Assembly (NCBI GenBank): GCA_963844055.1
Contig: CAWJMN010000001.1
Coordinates: 3,844,001 to 3,908,000 of the forward strand
DNA from: CAWJMN01 sp963844055
GTDB lineage: Bacteria > Planctomycetota > Planctomycetia > Pirellulales > Pirellulaceae
DNA: 64,000 nucleotides
Direction of reading: 5' to 3'
How positions within the stretch are numbered: position 1 is the first letter of the stretch; each line of letters starts with the position of its first letter. The notes under the pieces were generated by a model. It saw only the letters and a program-made list of their open reading frames with translations, searched no databases and was not told where the DNA came from. The translations under genes and the position numbers were made by a program. Shown here one piece after another: positions 1 through 8,879 of this stretch.

Positions 1-155
1 ACGAATACAACTTCTACAAGATCGACCCTCTGCTATTCAGTCCGGCAATGGTCACTTTCCACAATTTAAATACCGGCAAAACCCATCGTTTTGGCGGGCT
101 ACGTGGCGACATTCTGGCTAGTTCTTATGGACTGGGTTCAGCACGTCCCTCGTAA
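1..155 (+). CDS. mch: methenyl-H4MPT cyclohydrolase, C-terminal end (partial)
   Basis: Only the last 50 or so codons are present, and the 5' part lies outside the window. The frame reads EYNFYKIDPLLFSPA and then NLNTGKTHRFGGLRGDIL before a TAA. The FYKIDPxLFSPA stretch is what I remember as the conserved C-terminus of Mch, which converts methenyl- to formyl-tetrahydromethanopterin in C1 transfer. Known planctomycetes carry this pathway, and the next gene is a RimK/MptN-like ligase of the type found beside mch in methylotrophs. The assignment rests on a short segment plus context. Confidence 0.7.
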   Translation, partial: EYNFYKIDPLLFSPAMVTFHNLNTGKTHRFGGLRGDILASSYGLGSARPS

Positions 156-215
156 TCTCTCCCCAACGGCTCTCTAGCATTCATCCAATTTTCCCCAGCA
201 AACGGAACCCATCGC

Positions 216-1118
216 GTGAAGGTCGGCGTGCTTGCCAATTCGAACAGCTGGTACCTGCGCGACCTGACGCGCGCAGCAAGTGCGCATCACACCATCGTTC
301 CGCTAGAGTTTTCTCGCCTTAGTGCACGTTTAGATGGTCGTGGAGGCGAACAGTTCTTCGCCGGGGAGATTCCCCTGGCCGATATCGACGTTCTTCTGGT
401 GCGCACAATGCCTCCGGGCTCGTTGGAGCAGGTAATCGTCCGCATGGATATGCTCGCTCGCCTAGCTGAGAACGGCAAATTAGTGCTAAATCCACCACGC
501 TCCATCGAAGTAGCCGTCGACAAATATCTCACCTCGGCCAAACTCCAAGCGGTTGGGTTACAAAGTCCCATCACTTACGCATGCCAAACCGCTGACGAAG
601 CGATGCAAGCATTTGCCGCACTAGGAAACGACTGCGTCCTCAAGCCATTGTTCGGCAGCGAAGGAAGAGGAATCACGCGGCTAACGGATGAAGCATTGGC
701 CCTGCGTGCCTTCAAGATGCTTTCGCAAATGGGGGCCGTGCTTTACCTTCAAGAGTTCATTCCTCATCAAGGCTTTGACATCCGCCTGTTTGTACTTGGT
801 GAAACGGTGCTGGGGATGCGGCGACACAACTTAGAAGACTGGCGCACTAATATCAGCCGTGGCGCCACAGGAGAAGCCTTTACTCCAGAGCCCAAGCTAC
901 AAGAGCTCGCGTTACGTGCCGCACAATCCATCGGTGCGGAGATTGCCGGCGTTGATTTCCTTCCTGGAAACGATGGCAACCTCTACGCGATTGAAGTGAA
1001 TGCTGTCCCGGGCTGGCAGGCCCTCTCGCGAACTTTGAAAATCGACATCGCGGCAGAAGTCCTCAACTACGCAGAATCACGGCTAGGCTCGCGGGAAAGC
1101 GAGGCTTCTATCCCATGA
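216..1118 (+). CDS. ATP-grasp ligase, RimK/MptN-like
   Basis: A 300-residue ATP-grasp enzyme. Visible motifs are the nucleotide-binding strand VLKPLFGSEGRG near residue 143, LQEFIPHQGFDIRLFV near 179, and the metal-binding EVNAVPGW near the C-terminus. RimK-family ligases add glutamate to a carboxylate acceptor, and the MptN branch glutamylates tetrahydromethanopterin. Its position 60 bp after mch supports that role, but the acceptor is inferred from context. The start is GTG at 216 with only a weak GGAA upstream. Its stop overlaps the next start (ATGA, 1115-1118), so it is probably translationally coupled to the OleC-like gene. Confidence 0.8.
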   Translation: MKVGVLANSNSWYLRDLTRAASAHHTIVPLEFSRLSARLDGRGGEQFFAGEIPLADIDVLLVRTMPPGSLEQVIVRMDMLARLAENGKLVLNPPRSIEVAVDKYLTSAKLQAVGLQSPITYACQTADEAMQAFAALGNDCVLKPLFGSEGRGITRLTDEALALRAFKMLSQMGAVLYLQEFIPHQGFDIRLFVLGETVLGMRRHNLEDWRTNISRGATGEAFTPEPKLQELALRAAQSIGAEIAGVDFLPGNDGNLYAIEVNAVPGWQALSRTLKIDIAAEVLNYAESRLGSRESEASIP

Positions 1119-2821
1119 GTAACTCCTTGCCATGCAATGTCGCCCGCAGAATGGACCAAGTTGCTGCCTCCAATCCCACCGGCATTGCCATCGCTATGCC
1201 CACCTCCAAACGGAATGCGCAAGGCAAGCGGCAATACGACACCATCACGTTTGAGGCACTTTCGCGCGACAGCGACCACATTGCAGCGGGGCTGCTGACG
1301 ATGGGAATGAAGCCACAAATGCGCATTGCGCTGATGGTTCCCCCCAGCATCGAATTCATCACGCTCGTCTTCGCCATGCTCAAGGCGGGTGTGACCATGG
1401 TCCTGATCGATCCTGGCATGGGACGCAAAAACCTCGTTCGCTGCCTGGCAGAAAGCGATCCCGAGGGCTTTGTTGCCATCCCGATCGTCCAAGCCATTCG
1501 CTCCGTCCTGCGATTCCGCTTTCCCCATGCCAAGCATTTAGTCACAGTCGGACGACGTTGGTTTTGGGGAGGCAAAACGCTGGCCCAAGTCAAGCAATTG
1601 GGGCTGAAAGCAGCTACCTCTGGCAGCCCTCCTCCGTTGCCAAGCACCTTGGCCGAGGACCCTGCGGCGATCATCTTCACCACGGGAAGTACCGGGCCGC
1701 CAAAAGGGGTGGAGTATCGGCATGGCAACTTCGACCGCCAAGTGGTTGAATTGCAAGCGTTCTACAACATTCAGCCCGGCGAGCTCGATTTGCCTGGGTT
1801 TCCGCTGTTTGCGCTTTTCAATGCGGCCATGGGGGTGACGACGGTCATTCCTGACATGGATCCCACGCGGCCCGCCAAAGTGAACCCACGCAAACTGCTC
1901 GAAGCGATTGAAGACTGGAAGATCACCCAGGCGTTCGGCTCTCCCGCGCTGTGGAACGTCGTGGGACAGTACTGCGAAAAGAATTCGATCAAGCTGCCAA
2001 CCCTCAAACGTGTTTTGTCGGCAGGTGCTCCGGTTCCTCAGCATGTGCTGCAACGGATGAAGGCAGCGATTCCTGCGGATGGCGACGTTCACACCCCCTA
2101 CGGCGCCACGGAATCGCTTCCCGTTGCTTCGATTGCTGCCAGTGAAGTGCTTGCCTCCACCGCGGCTCTCTCGAGAGTCGGCAAAGGAACTTGCATCGGC
2201 AGGCACTTTCCTGGAATCGAATGGAAAGTCATCGCCATTTCCGACGGTCCACTGACGGACATTTCTGAAGTGACGCCGCTTCCCCCAGGTGAAATTGGCG
2301 AGCTCATGGTTCGCGGCCCGGTTGTCACGCGCCGCTACGTGACAAGGTCAGATGCCAACGCCCTGCATAAGGTGCAAGATGGCACAACCTTTTGGCATCG
2401 TATTGGCGATGTCGGCTACCTGGATGGCCCTGCCGAAAGTGAAACCTCCCGATTTTGGTTCTGTGGTCGCAAGTCGCATCGTGTCATCACCGCAACAGAA
2501 ACCCTCTTTACGGAACCCTGCGAAGCGATCTTCAACTGCCACCGTTTGGTCTACCGCTCTGCGCTAGTCGGTGCAGGCCAACCGGGGCAACACATTCCGG
2601 TCCTCTTTGTAGAACCGTGGGCCGACAAGCAACCACTCAGCCCACAGGACCAAGTCAACTTGCTGGCCGATCTTCAAGCGATCGCCCAGAACTCTCCCCT
2701 AACGAAGTCGATCCAGCATTTTTTCATCGAGCCAGCCCTGCCGGTCGACATTCGACACAACGCCAAAATCTTCCGCGAAAAGCTGGCCGTGCTCGCCAAC
2801 AAGAAACTCAAGCTTTCATAG
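1115..2821 (+). CDS. oleC: AMP-dependent ligase, OleC-like beta-lactone synthetase
   Basis: A 568-residue member of the acyl-CoA synthetase/ANL superfamily. The P-loop is FTTGSTGPPKG near residue 188, and the C-terminal catalytic lysine lies in RHNAKIFREKL. The block LIDPGMGRKNLVRCLAE followed by PEGFVAIP matches what I know of OleC, which turns 2-alkyl-3-hydroxyalkanoates into cis-beta-lactones in long-chain olefin synthesis. An OleD-like gene lies about 52 kb away in this window. The alternative is a generic long-chain fatty-acyl-CoA or AMP ligase. The gene overlaps the ATP-grasp ligase by 4 bp, an odd partner for hydrocarbon synthesis. Confidence 0.8.
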   Translation: MSNSLPCNVARRMDQVAASNPTGIAIAMPTSKRNAQGKRQYDTITFEALSRDSDHIAAGLLTMGMKPQMRIALMVPPSIEFITLVFAMLKAGVTMVLIDPGMGRKNLVRCLAESDPEGFVAIPIVQAIRSVLRFRFPHAKHLVTVGRRWFWGGKTLAQVKQLGLKAATSGSPPPLPSTLAEDPAAIIFTTGSTGPPKGVEYRHGNFDRQVVELQAFYNIQPGELDLPGFPLFALFNAAMGVTTVIPDMDPTRPAKVNPRKLLEAIEDWKITQAFGSPALWNVVGQYCEKNSIKLPTLKRVLSAGAPVPQHVLQRMKAAIPADGDVHTPYGATESLPVASIAASEVLASTAALSRVGKGTCIGRHFPGIEWKVIAISDGPLTDISEVTPLPPGEIGELMVRGPVVTRRYVTRSDANALHKVQDGTTFWHRIGDVGYLDGPAESETSRFWFCGRKSHRVITATETLFTEPCEAIFNCHRLVYRSALVGAGQPGQHIPVLFVEPWADKQPLSPQDQVNLLADLQAIAQNSPLTKSIQHFFIEPALPVDIRHNAKIFREKLAVLANKKLKLS

Positions 2822-3019
2822 CCGTTTTGGACGTTTTCTCGCATCGTCACCGCCCCTCCCTCAATTCGCAGGCAGCAGCTAAACTGAGGGGCTTTGCGGG
2901 CGTTTTGAATGCGGCTTTCAGGCAACAGTTAGCCTCTACTCTTCCCGCGGCGTTTTTCGATTTTCGAGGCAAATCCCAGGGTCCTTGCAGGTCCTGGCAG
3001 ATTGTTTGAGGCAGGGATC

Positions 3020-4123
3020 ATGAAAGCGATTGCCGTTTACCCAGGTCAGAAGAACAGCGTTCATCTGGAAGAGATTCGTAAGCCCGAAGTCTCGGACATT
3101 CCCGATGGCAAAGGGGTTCTCGTCAAGGTGCTAAAGGTTGGCGTCGATGCCACCGACCGCGAGATCAACGATGCCCTGTACGGCAATCCTCCTACCGGCG
3201 ACAAGCACCTTGTCCTAGGACACGAATCGTTCGGCATTGTGGAAGCTGTCGGCCCCAATGTTCGCCGCGTTCGCCCTGGCGACTATGTCACCGCGACTGT
3301 CCGTCGTCCTGGTGGGTCGATCTATGATTTGATCGGCACCAATGACATGACCAGCGAAGAGGTCTATTACGAGCGTGGCATCAACATGCGTCACGGCTAC
3401 TTGACCGAATTCTTCGTCGAAGAAGAGGAATACATCGTTCGCGTTCCCAAGGGGCTAAAGCATCTGCACGTTCTCATGGAACCGATGAGCTGCGCCGCCA
3501 AGGCGGTTTTTCAAGCCTACGAGGCACAGCGCCGCATGAAGGTCTGGCGTCCACAACGCGCCTTCGTCATGGGAGCCGGCCAGATCGGCCTGTTGGCAAC
3601 GCTTGTGCTAAAGCTCAAGGGGCTAGACGTCTATACCTTGGCTCGGTCAAAGCCTGGCACCCTCAGCAGCGAGATCGTAACTGGCCTTCAAGCAAAGTAC
3701 GTCAGCACCAGCGAAACGCCGATTGACGAACTGGTCAAGCAAGTGGGACGTGCCGACATCATCCTCGACGCCACGGGCAACAGCGCCATCGCTTTTGATA
3801 GCATGCGTCACCTGGGACACAATGGCGTACTGCTATGGACCAGCATTACCGGCGCCAATCGCACCACCGAAGTTCCCTCGGACAAGATCAACATCGAATG
3901 GGTGCTCGGCAACAAACTGCTGCTTGGCTCCGTAAATGCCAACCGTGAGCATTTTGAGATGGGGATCAAGGACCTTGCGATGGGCGAAATGATGTTCCCA
4001 GGCGTCCTGGAACGCATTCTGACCAACCCTGTCGATGGGCTAGACAACTATCAAGAGATGATGCGACTTCTCGTGGAAGAGAAGAACGCCTTGAAGGTGT
4101 TCGTCAACGTCGCCAAGGAATAA
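3020..4123 (+). CDS. gdh: zinc-type MDR dehydrogenase, glucose 1-dehydrogenase-like
   Basis: A 367-residue medium-chain dehydrogenase. The Rossmann motif is GAGQIGLLATLV. The catalytic zinc positions read D43 (GVDATDREI), H68 and E69 (GHES); the usual first-ligand Cys is Asp, as reported for Haloferax glucose dehydrogenase. The lobe that normally carries four structural-zinc cysteines (about residues 91-120) has none. The overall pattern resembles archaeal glucose 1-dehydrogenases (glucose to gluconolactone, NAD(P)+), but the sugar substrate is not proven. I chose ATG 3020 over TTG 3002 because homology begins at MKAIAVYPG. It converges on the next gene with 16 bp between stops. Confidence 0.8.
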   Translation: MKAIAVYPGQKNSVHLEEIRKPEVSDIPDGKGVLVKVLKVGVDATDREINDALYGNPPTGDKHLVLGHESFGIVEAVGPNVRRVRPGDYVTATVRRPGGSIYDLIGTNDMTSEEVYYERGINMRHGYLTEFFVEEEEYIVRVPKGLKHLHVLMEPMSCAAKAVFQAYEAQRRMKVWRPQRAFVMGAGQIGLLATLVLKLKGLDVYTLARSKPGTLSSEIVTGLQAKYVSTSETPIDELVKQVGRADIILDATGNSAIAFDSMRHLGHNGVLLWTSITGANRTTEVPSDKINIEWVLGNKLLLGSVNANREHFEMGIKDLAMGEMMFPGVLERILTNPVDGLDNYQEMMRLLVEEKNALKVFVNVAKE

Positions 4124-4139
4124 GTCGTACAGGCCTTGA

Positions 4140-5222
4140 TTAGCCTGCTTTACGATGACGATCCAGGGGCCGAGCAAATTGCACGGTCCCGCCACTGAGG
4201 GCCTCTGCCCGGCTCCATTCGATTCGCTGGCCGCAGCGCATTGCCATCAGTACGCCTTCGGCTACGCGGAGAGCGGCAAGGCCCGCCTCGCCCGTCACAG
4301 TCACGGGCAGGCCCAATTGGACAGCCCGGACAAACTCACGCTGCTCTTCTAGGATCGCGTTGCAGTCCGTGATCGCAAGTTCTGTCTGTGGCAGGAACTC
4401 TTGAAAGAGCCGCTCCTTCACATGCTGCCGACCTTCGGCAGAAAGGCTGGCGACACGCACCTCGCCCCGCTGAACTGCGGCCGACTGGGTGACGATGGTC
4501 CCCTTCTTGGAAGCAAAGTCAACGCTGCCAGCACTCCGTTCGCCACGGAATTGTAGTGATCGCTCGGAACTGTGGCTAACCCGTGAGGCATGCAGTTGTG
4601 CCACGCACCCATCGGCAAAAGTAAGACGAGCTTCCGCCCAATCTTCGTGCGGTCCAAAGACCGCTCCACCCGTTGCCTCAATTGTTACCAGTTCTGACTT
4701 TGCCAAAGTCAGAACAATGTCGAGGTCGTGGATCATCAAATCCAGCACCACTCCCACATCAATCGAACGGCAGGTGTACGACGTCAACCGGCGGCATTCC
4801 AAAAACCGTGGCGAAACCGCGTGCGGCAAAAATGCTTGCAGAGCAGGATTGAAACGCTCGACATGCCCCACCTGTAATGTCAGGCCGCGCATGCGTGCCA
4901 AATCTACTAGCTCCTCAGCGTCCGAGGTTTCAAGCGTGATCGGCTTTTCTACGAAGACATGCTTCCCCGCTTCGAGCAGTTCGCTGGCCACTTCAAAATG
5001 CAGGGACGTTGGTGCGGCAATGATCGCCCCATCCATATCCGCCAAAATCTCACGATAATCGGTCGCCACCGGCACGCCGAGGTCTTTTTCCGCTTGTGCG
5101 CAGGCGGCCGGAATGGGGTCCACCACCGCCACCAGCCGCGTGTCCGCGAGCCCTTGCAGCAGCCGAGCGTGAATCTTTCCCAAATGTCCGTAACCAATGA
5201 CTGCAATCTTCGCCTGGCTCAT
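4140..5222 (-). CDS. Gfo/Idh/MocA oxidoreductase of the lpx cluster
   Basis: A 360-residue NAD(P)-dependent sugar dehydrogenase. It has a Rossmann N-terminus (IGYGHLGKIHARLL), the family EKPI motif (VFVEKPITLE, near residue 93) and a C-terminal Gfo/Idh domain beginning around GHVERFNPAL. Its ATG overlaps the lpxA stop by 4 bases, so it is very likely co-translated. Where such a gene sits beside lpxA in other bacteria it can be GnnA, the UDP-GlcNAc 3-dehydrogenase that supplies 2,3-diamino sugar lipid A. That role is inferred here: no GnnB-type aminotransferase is visible nearby. Confidence 0.85.
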   Translation of the reverse strand: MSQAKIAVIGYGHLGKIHARLLQGLADTRLVAVVDPIPAACAQAEKDLGVPVATDYREILADMDGAIIAAPTSLHFEVASELLEAGKHVFVEKPITLETSDAEELVDLARMRGLTLQVGHVERFNPALQAFLPHAVSPRFLECRRLTSYTCRSIDVGVVLDLMIHDLDIVLTLAKSELVTIEATGGAVFGPHEDWAEARLTFADGCVAQLHASRVSHSSERSLQFRGERSAGSVDFASKKGTIVTQSAAVQRGEVRVASLSAEGRQHVKERLFQEFLPQTELAITDCNAILEEQREFVRAVQLGLPVTVTGEAGLAALRVAEGVLMAMRCGQRIEWSRAEALSGGTVQFARPLDRHRKAG

Positions 5223-6025
5223 GCAGCTCTCCTTTGATCGCGTCCCCGTCCATGCTTCCCTGTGTGTTGTTGCTCCAAAAAGCCGAGCAATTCATGGACC
5301 ACAGGAATCAGATTCGATGATGACCGTAGCATCTCACGTGCGGTGGCTACGCCTACGCGAGCACGGTACAGCAAGCGATAAGCCTCACCCAAGGCATCGA
5401 CCTGTTCGGTCGAAAAGCCATTCCGCTCAAGCGCCACAAAATTCAAACAGCGTGGGCGAGCCGGATTGCCGTCGCAAAGCATAAAGGGGGGCACATCGTG
5501 TAGCACACGGCTTAGCCCACCCACAAAAGAATACGATCCCAGCGTGCAATAGTGATGGACTGCGATGCTTCCCGACAGGGTCACATGGTCCTGCACATGC
5601 ACATGCCCTCCCAGCAGTGTCGCATTAGCCATAATGATATGGCTACCCAGAACACAGTCATGGGCGACGTGACACCCTGCCATAAAGAGGCAATCATCGC
5701 CGATCAGTGTGAGCCCTTGCTCCTTCTCACTGCCGCGATTGACCGTTACCGATTCGCGCAGCACATTCCGATCACCAATACGAACTTCGGTATCGGAGCC
5801 TCGATAGCTAATGTCTTGCGGCTCTCCACCGACGACAGCACCGGGATGCAGCACATTCTCTTCACCCAGCGTGACTCGGCCAAGCAAAGTAACGCTGCCG
5901 ATGAGCTTCGTTCCTGCGCCGATGCGAACGTGCGGCCCTATTTGGCAAAAGGGGCCAATGGAGACGCCGTCAGCGAGTTCGGCTCGCGAATCGACGGCCG
6001 CCAGAGGATCGACGTAAATCGACAT
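5219..6025 (-). CDS. lpxA: UDP-N-acetylglucosamine acyltransferase LpxA
   Basis: A left-handed beta-helix acyltransferase of 268 residues. Hexapeptide repeats run through the N-terminal two thirds, and the catalytic histidine sits in GCHVAHDCVLG. The C-terminus has the helical LpxA domain (FSTEQVDALGEAYRLLYR). It catalyses the first step of lipid A synthesis. I chose ATG 6025 because the family starts at MSIYVDPLAAV, and GGAAAG lies about 10 bases upstream. An in-frame upstream start at 6064 would add 13 unrelated residues. It lies 155 bp downstream of lpxC and overlaps the Gfo/Idh dehydrogenase by ATGA. Confidence 0.95.
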   Translation of the reverse strand: MSIYVDPLAAVDSRAELADGVSIGPFCQIGPHVRIGAGTKLIGSVTLLGRVTLGEENVLHPGAVVGGEPQDISYRGSDTEVRIGDRNVLRESVTVNRGSEKEQGLTLIGDDCLFMAGCHVAHDCVLGSHIIMANATLLGGHVHVQDHVTLSGSIAVHHYCTLGSYSFVGGLSRVLHDVPPFMLCDGNPARPRCLNFVALERNGFSTEQVDALGEAYRLLYRARVGVATAREMLRSSSNLIPVVHELLGFLEQQHTGKHGRGRDQRRAA

Positions 6026-6180
6026 GAGAAAAAGTCTTTCCGAAATGGCGTGTCGGCCAATCAAGACCTTTCCAAAAGTCTTGCCATGGGAGTTTCTAGC
6101 AAAACCCGCCTGTTAGGGGCAACCGCAAAAGGAGCCCCATGCCTTCCGACCCATCGGAAAAACCGCTGGATGCACCAGGA

Positions 6181-7059
6181 TTAGGCGGAGCGACGAAACC
6201 CTTCTTGCATCCGGCCTTCCACCAAAATCGCCTTCAATAATTCGGCATTCAATCGGTGACCGCTACGATGAGCAATGATCTGACCTACCAAATCACAGCC
6301 ACCCAGCGCTAAATCACCAACAAGATCTAGCGTTTTGTGTCGGACGCACTCGTTTTCGAATCGCAATGGGTTATCCATCGGCCCATCTTCAGAGAAAACG
6401 AGCAAGTCCTGATTGGTCACGCGCGTCCCCAGGCCACGGTCACGCAGCCAGTCCGCCTCTTCCTTCAAAAGGAAGGTGCGAGCCGACGCCAGCTCAGCGA
6501 CAAAGGTCTTCGGCGAGAGGGTCACATCCATGACCTGCTTGCCAATGGCATTGTTGGGGCCGTAATCCAACTTATATTTCAGCGACAAGTGATCGGTGCG
6601 AACAGGTCGAGCTTCAACCCAGCACTCATCATCACCCACGCGAGTCACATCGGTCACCACCAGACGGCGGCGATTGGCCGATTGCTGCACAACGCCTGCT
6701 TCCTTGATCGCCTGCACCAGGGGAAGACTCGATCCGTCAAAGCCCGGCATTTCTGCGCCGTTGACGCCGATCTCGCAGTTATCCACTTGCAAGCCAAACA
6801 AGGCTGCCAAGATGTGCTCCACCATCTCGACCTGAGCGCCATCTGCCGTCAGCGTAGTGCGGCGAGGCGTTTCAATCCGATTTCGTACGTCAGCAGCAAT
6901 CCGACGTGGACGATCCAAATCCTCTCGAACAAAGACCACCCCCGTATCGACTTCGGCGGGCCTCAATTCGATCGTAATGTCTTTGCCACTCCAATAACCA
7001 AAGCCAGTAAGTTGAACCGGCTTGGAAATCGTTCGCTGAACTCGCAGGGGCTTACTCAA
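6181..7059 (-). CDS. lpxC: UDP-3-O-acyl-N-acetylglucosamine deacetylase LpxC
   Basis: A 292-residue zinc deacetylase catalysing the committed step of lipid A synthesis. Visible catalytic features are E81-H82 (MVEHILAALFGL), the zinc ligands H241 and D245 (RHKTLDLVGDL), and H268 in HRSGHRLN. The length is close to other LpxC proteins and there is no FabZ fusion. It lies between a Skp-like gene (161 bp upstream) and lpxA on the same strand, an envelope-biogenesis cluster that shows this organism is equipped to make a Gram-negative outer membrane. Confidence 0.96.
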   Translation of the reverse strand: MSKPLRVQRTISKPVQLTGFGYWSGKDITIELRPAEVDTGVVFVREDLDRPRRIAADVRNRIETPRRTTLTADGAQVEMVEHILAALFGLQVDNCEIGVNGAEMPGFDGSSLPLVQAIKEAGVVQQSANRRRLVVTDVTRVGDDECWVEARPVRTDHLSLKYKLDYGPNNAIGKQVMDVTLSPKTFVAELASARTFLLKEEADWLRDRGLGTRVTNQDLLVFSEDGPMDNPLRFENECVRHKTLDLVGDLALGGCDLVGQIIAHRSGHRLNAELLKAILVEGRMQEGFRRSA

Positions 7060-7169
7060 GGGAGCACTACTTCATGCTAGTTGAACAATGGATGGATTTC
7101 GGGGCTGCCAAAAAGGGGCCTGCGGCCTACTTCCTGCAAGCACACGATCCAGAAAAAGCCCGCGGTAGA

Positions 7170-7188
7170 CCACGCCCAATTGGCGTGG
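7170..7188 (-). repeat. perfect inverted repeat between skp-like gene and lpxC
   Basis: CCACGCC (7170-7176) and GGCGTGG (7182-7188) form a perfect 7-bp stem with a 5-base loop. It lies in the 161-bp spacer between the Skp-like gene and lpxC on the transcribed minus strand. No T-run follows directly, so it may be an RNA-processing or attenuation hairpin rather than a full terminator. Confidence 0.35.
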
Positions 7189-7220
7189 CCAAACTTGTAA
7201 TCACAAACTTCAAGACTCAA

Positions 7221-7925
7221 TTACCGAAGCGGTGCAACTGGTTTACGTGGCCCTGTAGCCGAACCGTTGCCAGTACCAGCCGCTGGAGTTGTGGTTGGCA
7301 CGACGCCACGGTTCATATCCGCGAGAATGAACTCGGTGATATCCAAGCCGTTTTGCCAAACAACACCACGATTGAGGATCTGCTTGACGTTTTCTTCCTT
7401 CATTTCATCACGGCTAAATCGCAAGACTAGGCCGATCCGGTTCTTGAGGGAAAAGGCAGCAATCTTCTTGTCAACTTCGACCATCGTCTTGAAGAACACG
7501 CGAGCTTCAAGCTCAACCAGTTCCTTCTGCTTCAGACGCATGTCAAGCTGAGCTTCGGTTTGGGTCCGAGCAAGCTCTTCTTCCTTTTGCTTGTATTCAA
7601 GTGTGCCAGCCCGAAGTTGGGTCAGCTCTTCACGCTTTAGCGTAAAGTCCTTATCACGGGCCTTCATTTGGGCCTCGAATTCTTCAGCCTTCTGCTTAAT
7701 CGTATCCATCTCATTCTTGAACGCGGTTGCATTCAAAAAGATATGGCTTAGATCAATCACGGCCACATTCGTACCGCTCGGGGCAGCAGCTGCTGGTGCA
7801 GGAGCGGCAGCTGGACGAGTCAGCGGTGCTCCAGCTTGACCAAACGCCTCAGGCGACAGTGAAAACAAACTTACGAAAACTGCCACCAATGCTGTGGAAG
7901 AGAGAGAAGCTCTCACGCGTAGCAC
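7221..7925 (-). CDS. OmpH/Skp-family periplasmic chaperone
   Basis: A 234-residue protein with an N-terminal signal peptide (hydrophobic residues about 10-30, AFGQA). A Pro/Ala linker follows, then NVAVIDLSHIF, which matches the Skp core start, and a long charged coiled-coil region rich in E, K and Q (about residues 65-150). Skp chaperones unfolded outer-membrane proteins in the periplasm. The location just upstream of lpxC and lpxA is a typical envelope-cluster position. The Pro/Gly/Ala-rich tail after about residue 205 is probably disordered. Confidence 0.8.
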   Translation of the reverse strand: MLRVRASLSSTALVAVFVSLFSLSPEAFGQAGAPLTRPAAAPAPAAAAPSGTNVAVIDLSHIFLNATAFKNEMDTIKQKAEEFEAQMKARDKDFTLKREELTQLRAGTLEYKQKEEELARTQTEAQLDMRLKQKELVELEARVFFKTMVEVDKKIAAFSLKNRIGLVLRFSRDEMKEENVKQILNRGVVWQNGLDITEFILADMNRGVVPTTTPAAGTGNGSATGPRKPVAPLR

Positions 7926-8290
7926 TCCTTGCTGATGTTGGGTCTAAATGACCGGCGACTTGGCACGTCCTGTGATTCCGTCGCAACCGTGGGGGACGAA
8001 TCCCTTAGGACAATACGGGCTTCCTAAAGGGATGGTATTTTGCCTAGATCGCTCCACAGGGTAAAGAGCAGTTTTTTCTGCAACATTTTCCCTGCCGAAA
8101 ACACGCTATCCCTAGCGGACCTGGCAACAGCCTCTTCCTGCATTACGTACGCAAGGCGAAGCCGAGTATCTATCGACTTCGCGGCAAGATACGTTGAGTT
8201 TTCCGGTTAAAAAAAGAATAGCAATCACGGAAGTTTTGCGGCCCATTTGGGCAGCAACGGTCGCTGAGCATGTCGCGATAGCGTTGTCAG
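7926..8290. other. intergenic region upstream of the skp-lpx cluster
   Basis: 365 bp without a convincing gene. It should contain the promoter of the minus-strand envelope cluster, but I could not pick one confidently. The only structure I see is an imperfect inverted repeat at 8002-8031, CCCTTAGGA paired with TCCTAAAGGG with one bulge, which could be an operator or a weak terminator of the upstream gene. Confidence 0.4.
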
Positions 8291-8848
8291 CTAAACCGAA
8301 TTGGCTCCCCCCTGCCCCATCGTTGGATCAACCAACTCAGCCATGGTGGCCTCTTCTTGCAGCAAGACATCCGCAGCGGCGTCGGCCGACATTCGCCCGT
8401 AGTGCACTTCCAGCATTAGCCGTCCCTGCGTGGAGAAATCACAAAGGTTGGCGATATGAATTGCCTGCTCATAAGTCGCCTTCGAAAAGAATGCCAGTCG
8501 ATACGTAGCAAAAAAGAGTGCACCGCCAAACAGGACCGCTGCGCCTCCAGACAGGGTCGCAAGCCAACCGCCATTCCCTTTGCCGATGTCCGATAAACCA
8601 ATCAGCAGAAAAATTACCCCGGCCAACGCAACCACGGCCAGCAAAGCTCGCAAATAAGCGACGCCGATCGACTTCGCATGCAGCGGCAAGCGGATCCCGT
8701 TGATACTGTCACCCTCTTGCGAGGTCACAAAATAGCTACCGACGGGAAAGATCGGGAAGTAATTCAGCATGAAGAATTGCGTGGCTACATAGCCGATCCC
8801 GTCAATCTCGTTCACTTTCCCGTAAGTGTGCGTCCCATAGACAATCAT
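8291..8848 (-). CDS. small two-helix membrane protein, unknown function
   Basis: A 185-residue protein with no family I can name. The N-terminus (MIVYGTHTYGKVNEIDG) is followed by an aromatic segment ending in FPIFPVGSYFV, which resembles small conserved membrane proteins seen in several bacterial phyla. Two transmembrane segments follow (about 67-88 and 97-117), then a soluble helical tail containing HYGRMSADAAADVL. It lies 31 bp downstream of the Ser/Thr kinase on the same strand and may be the last gene of that sigma-kinase unit. Confidence 0.7.
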   Translation of the reverse strand: MIVYGTHTYGKVNEIDGIGYVATQFFMLNYFPIFPVGSYFVTSQEGDSINGIRLPLHAKSIGVAYLRALLAVVALAGVIFLLIGLSDIGKGNGGWLATLSGGAAVLFGGALFFATYRLAFFSKATYEQAIHIANLCDFSTQGRLMLEVHYGRMSADAAADVLLQEEATMAELVDPTMGQGGANSV

Positions 8849-8879
8849 CGCGCTGGGCTCCTTGAACGTGCCACCTGCG

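Noticed and set aside
1108..2206. Antisense ORFs over the OleC-like gene
   Set aside because: They lie fully inside a well-conserved gene on the other strand and show no protein family.
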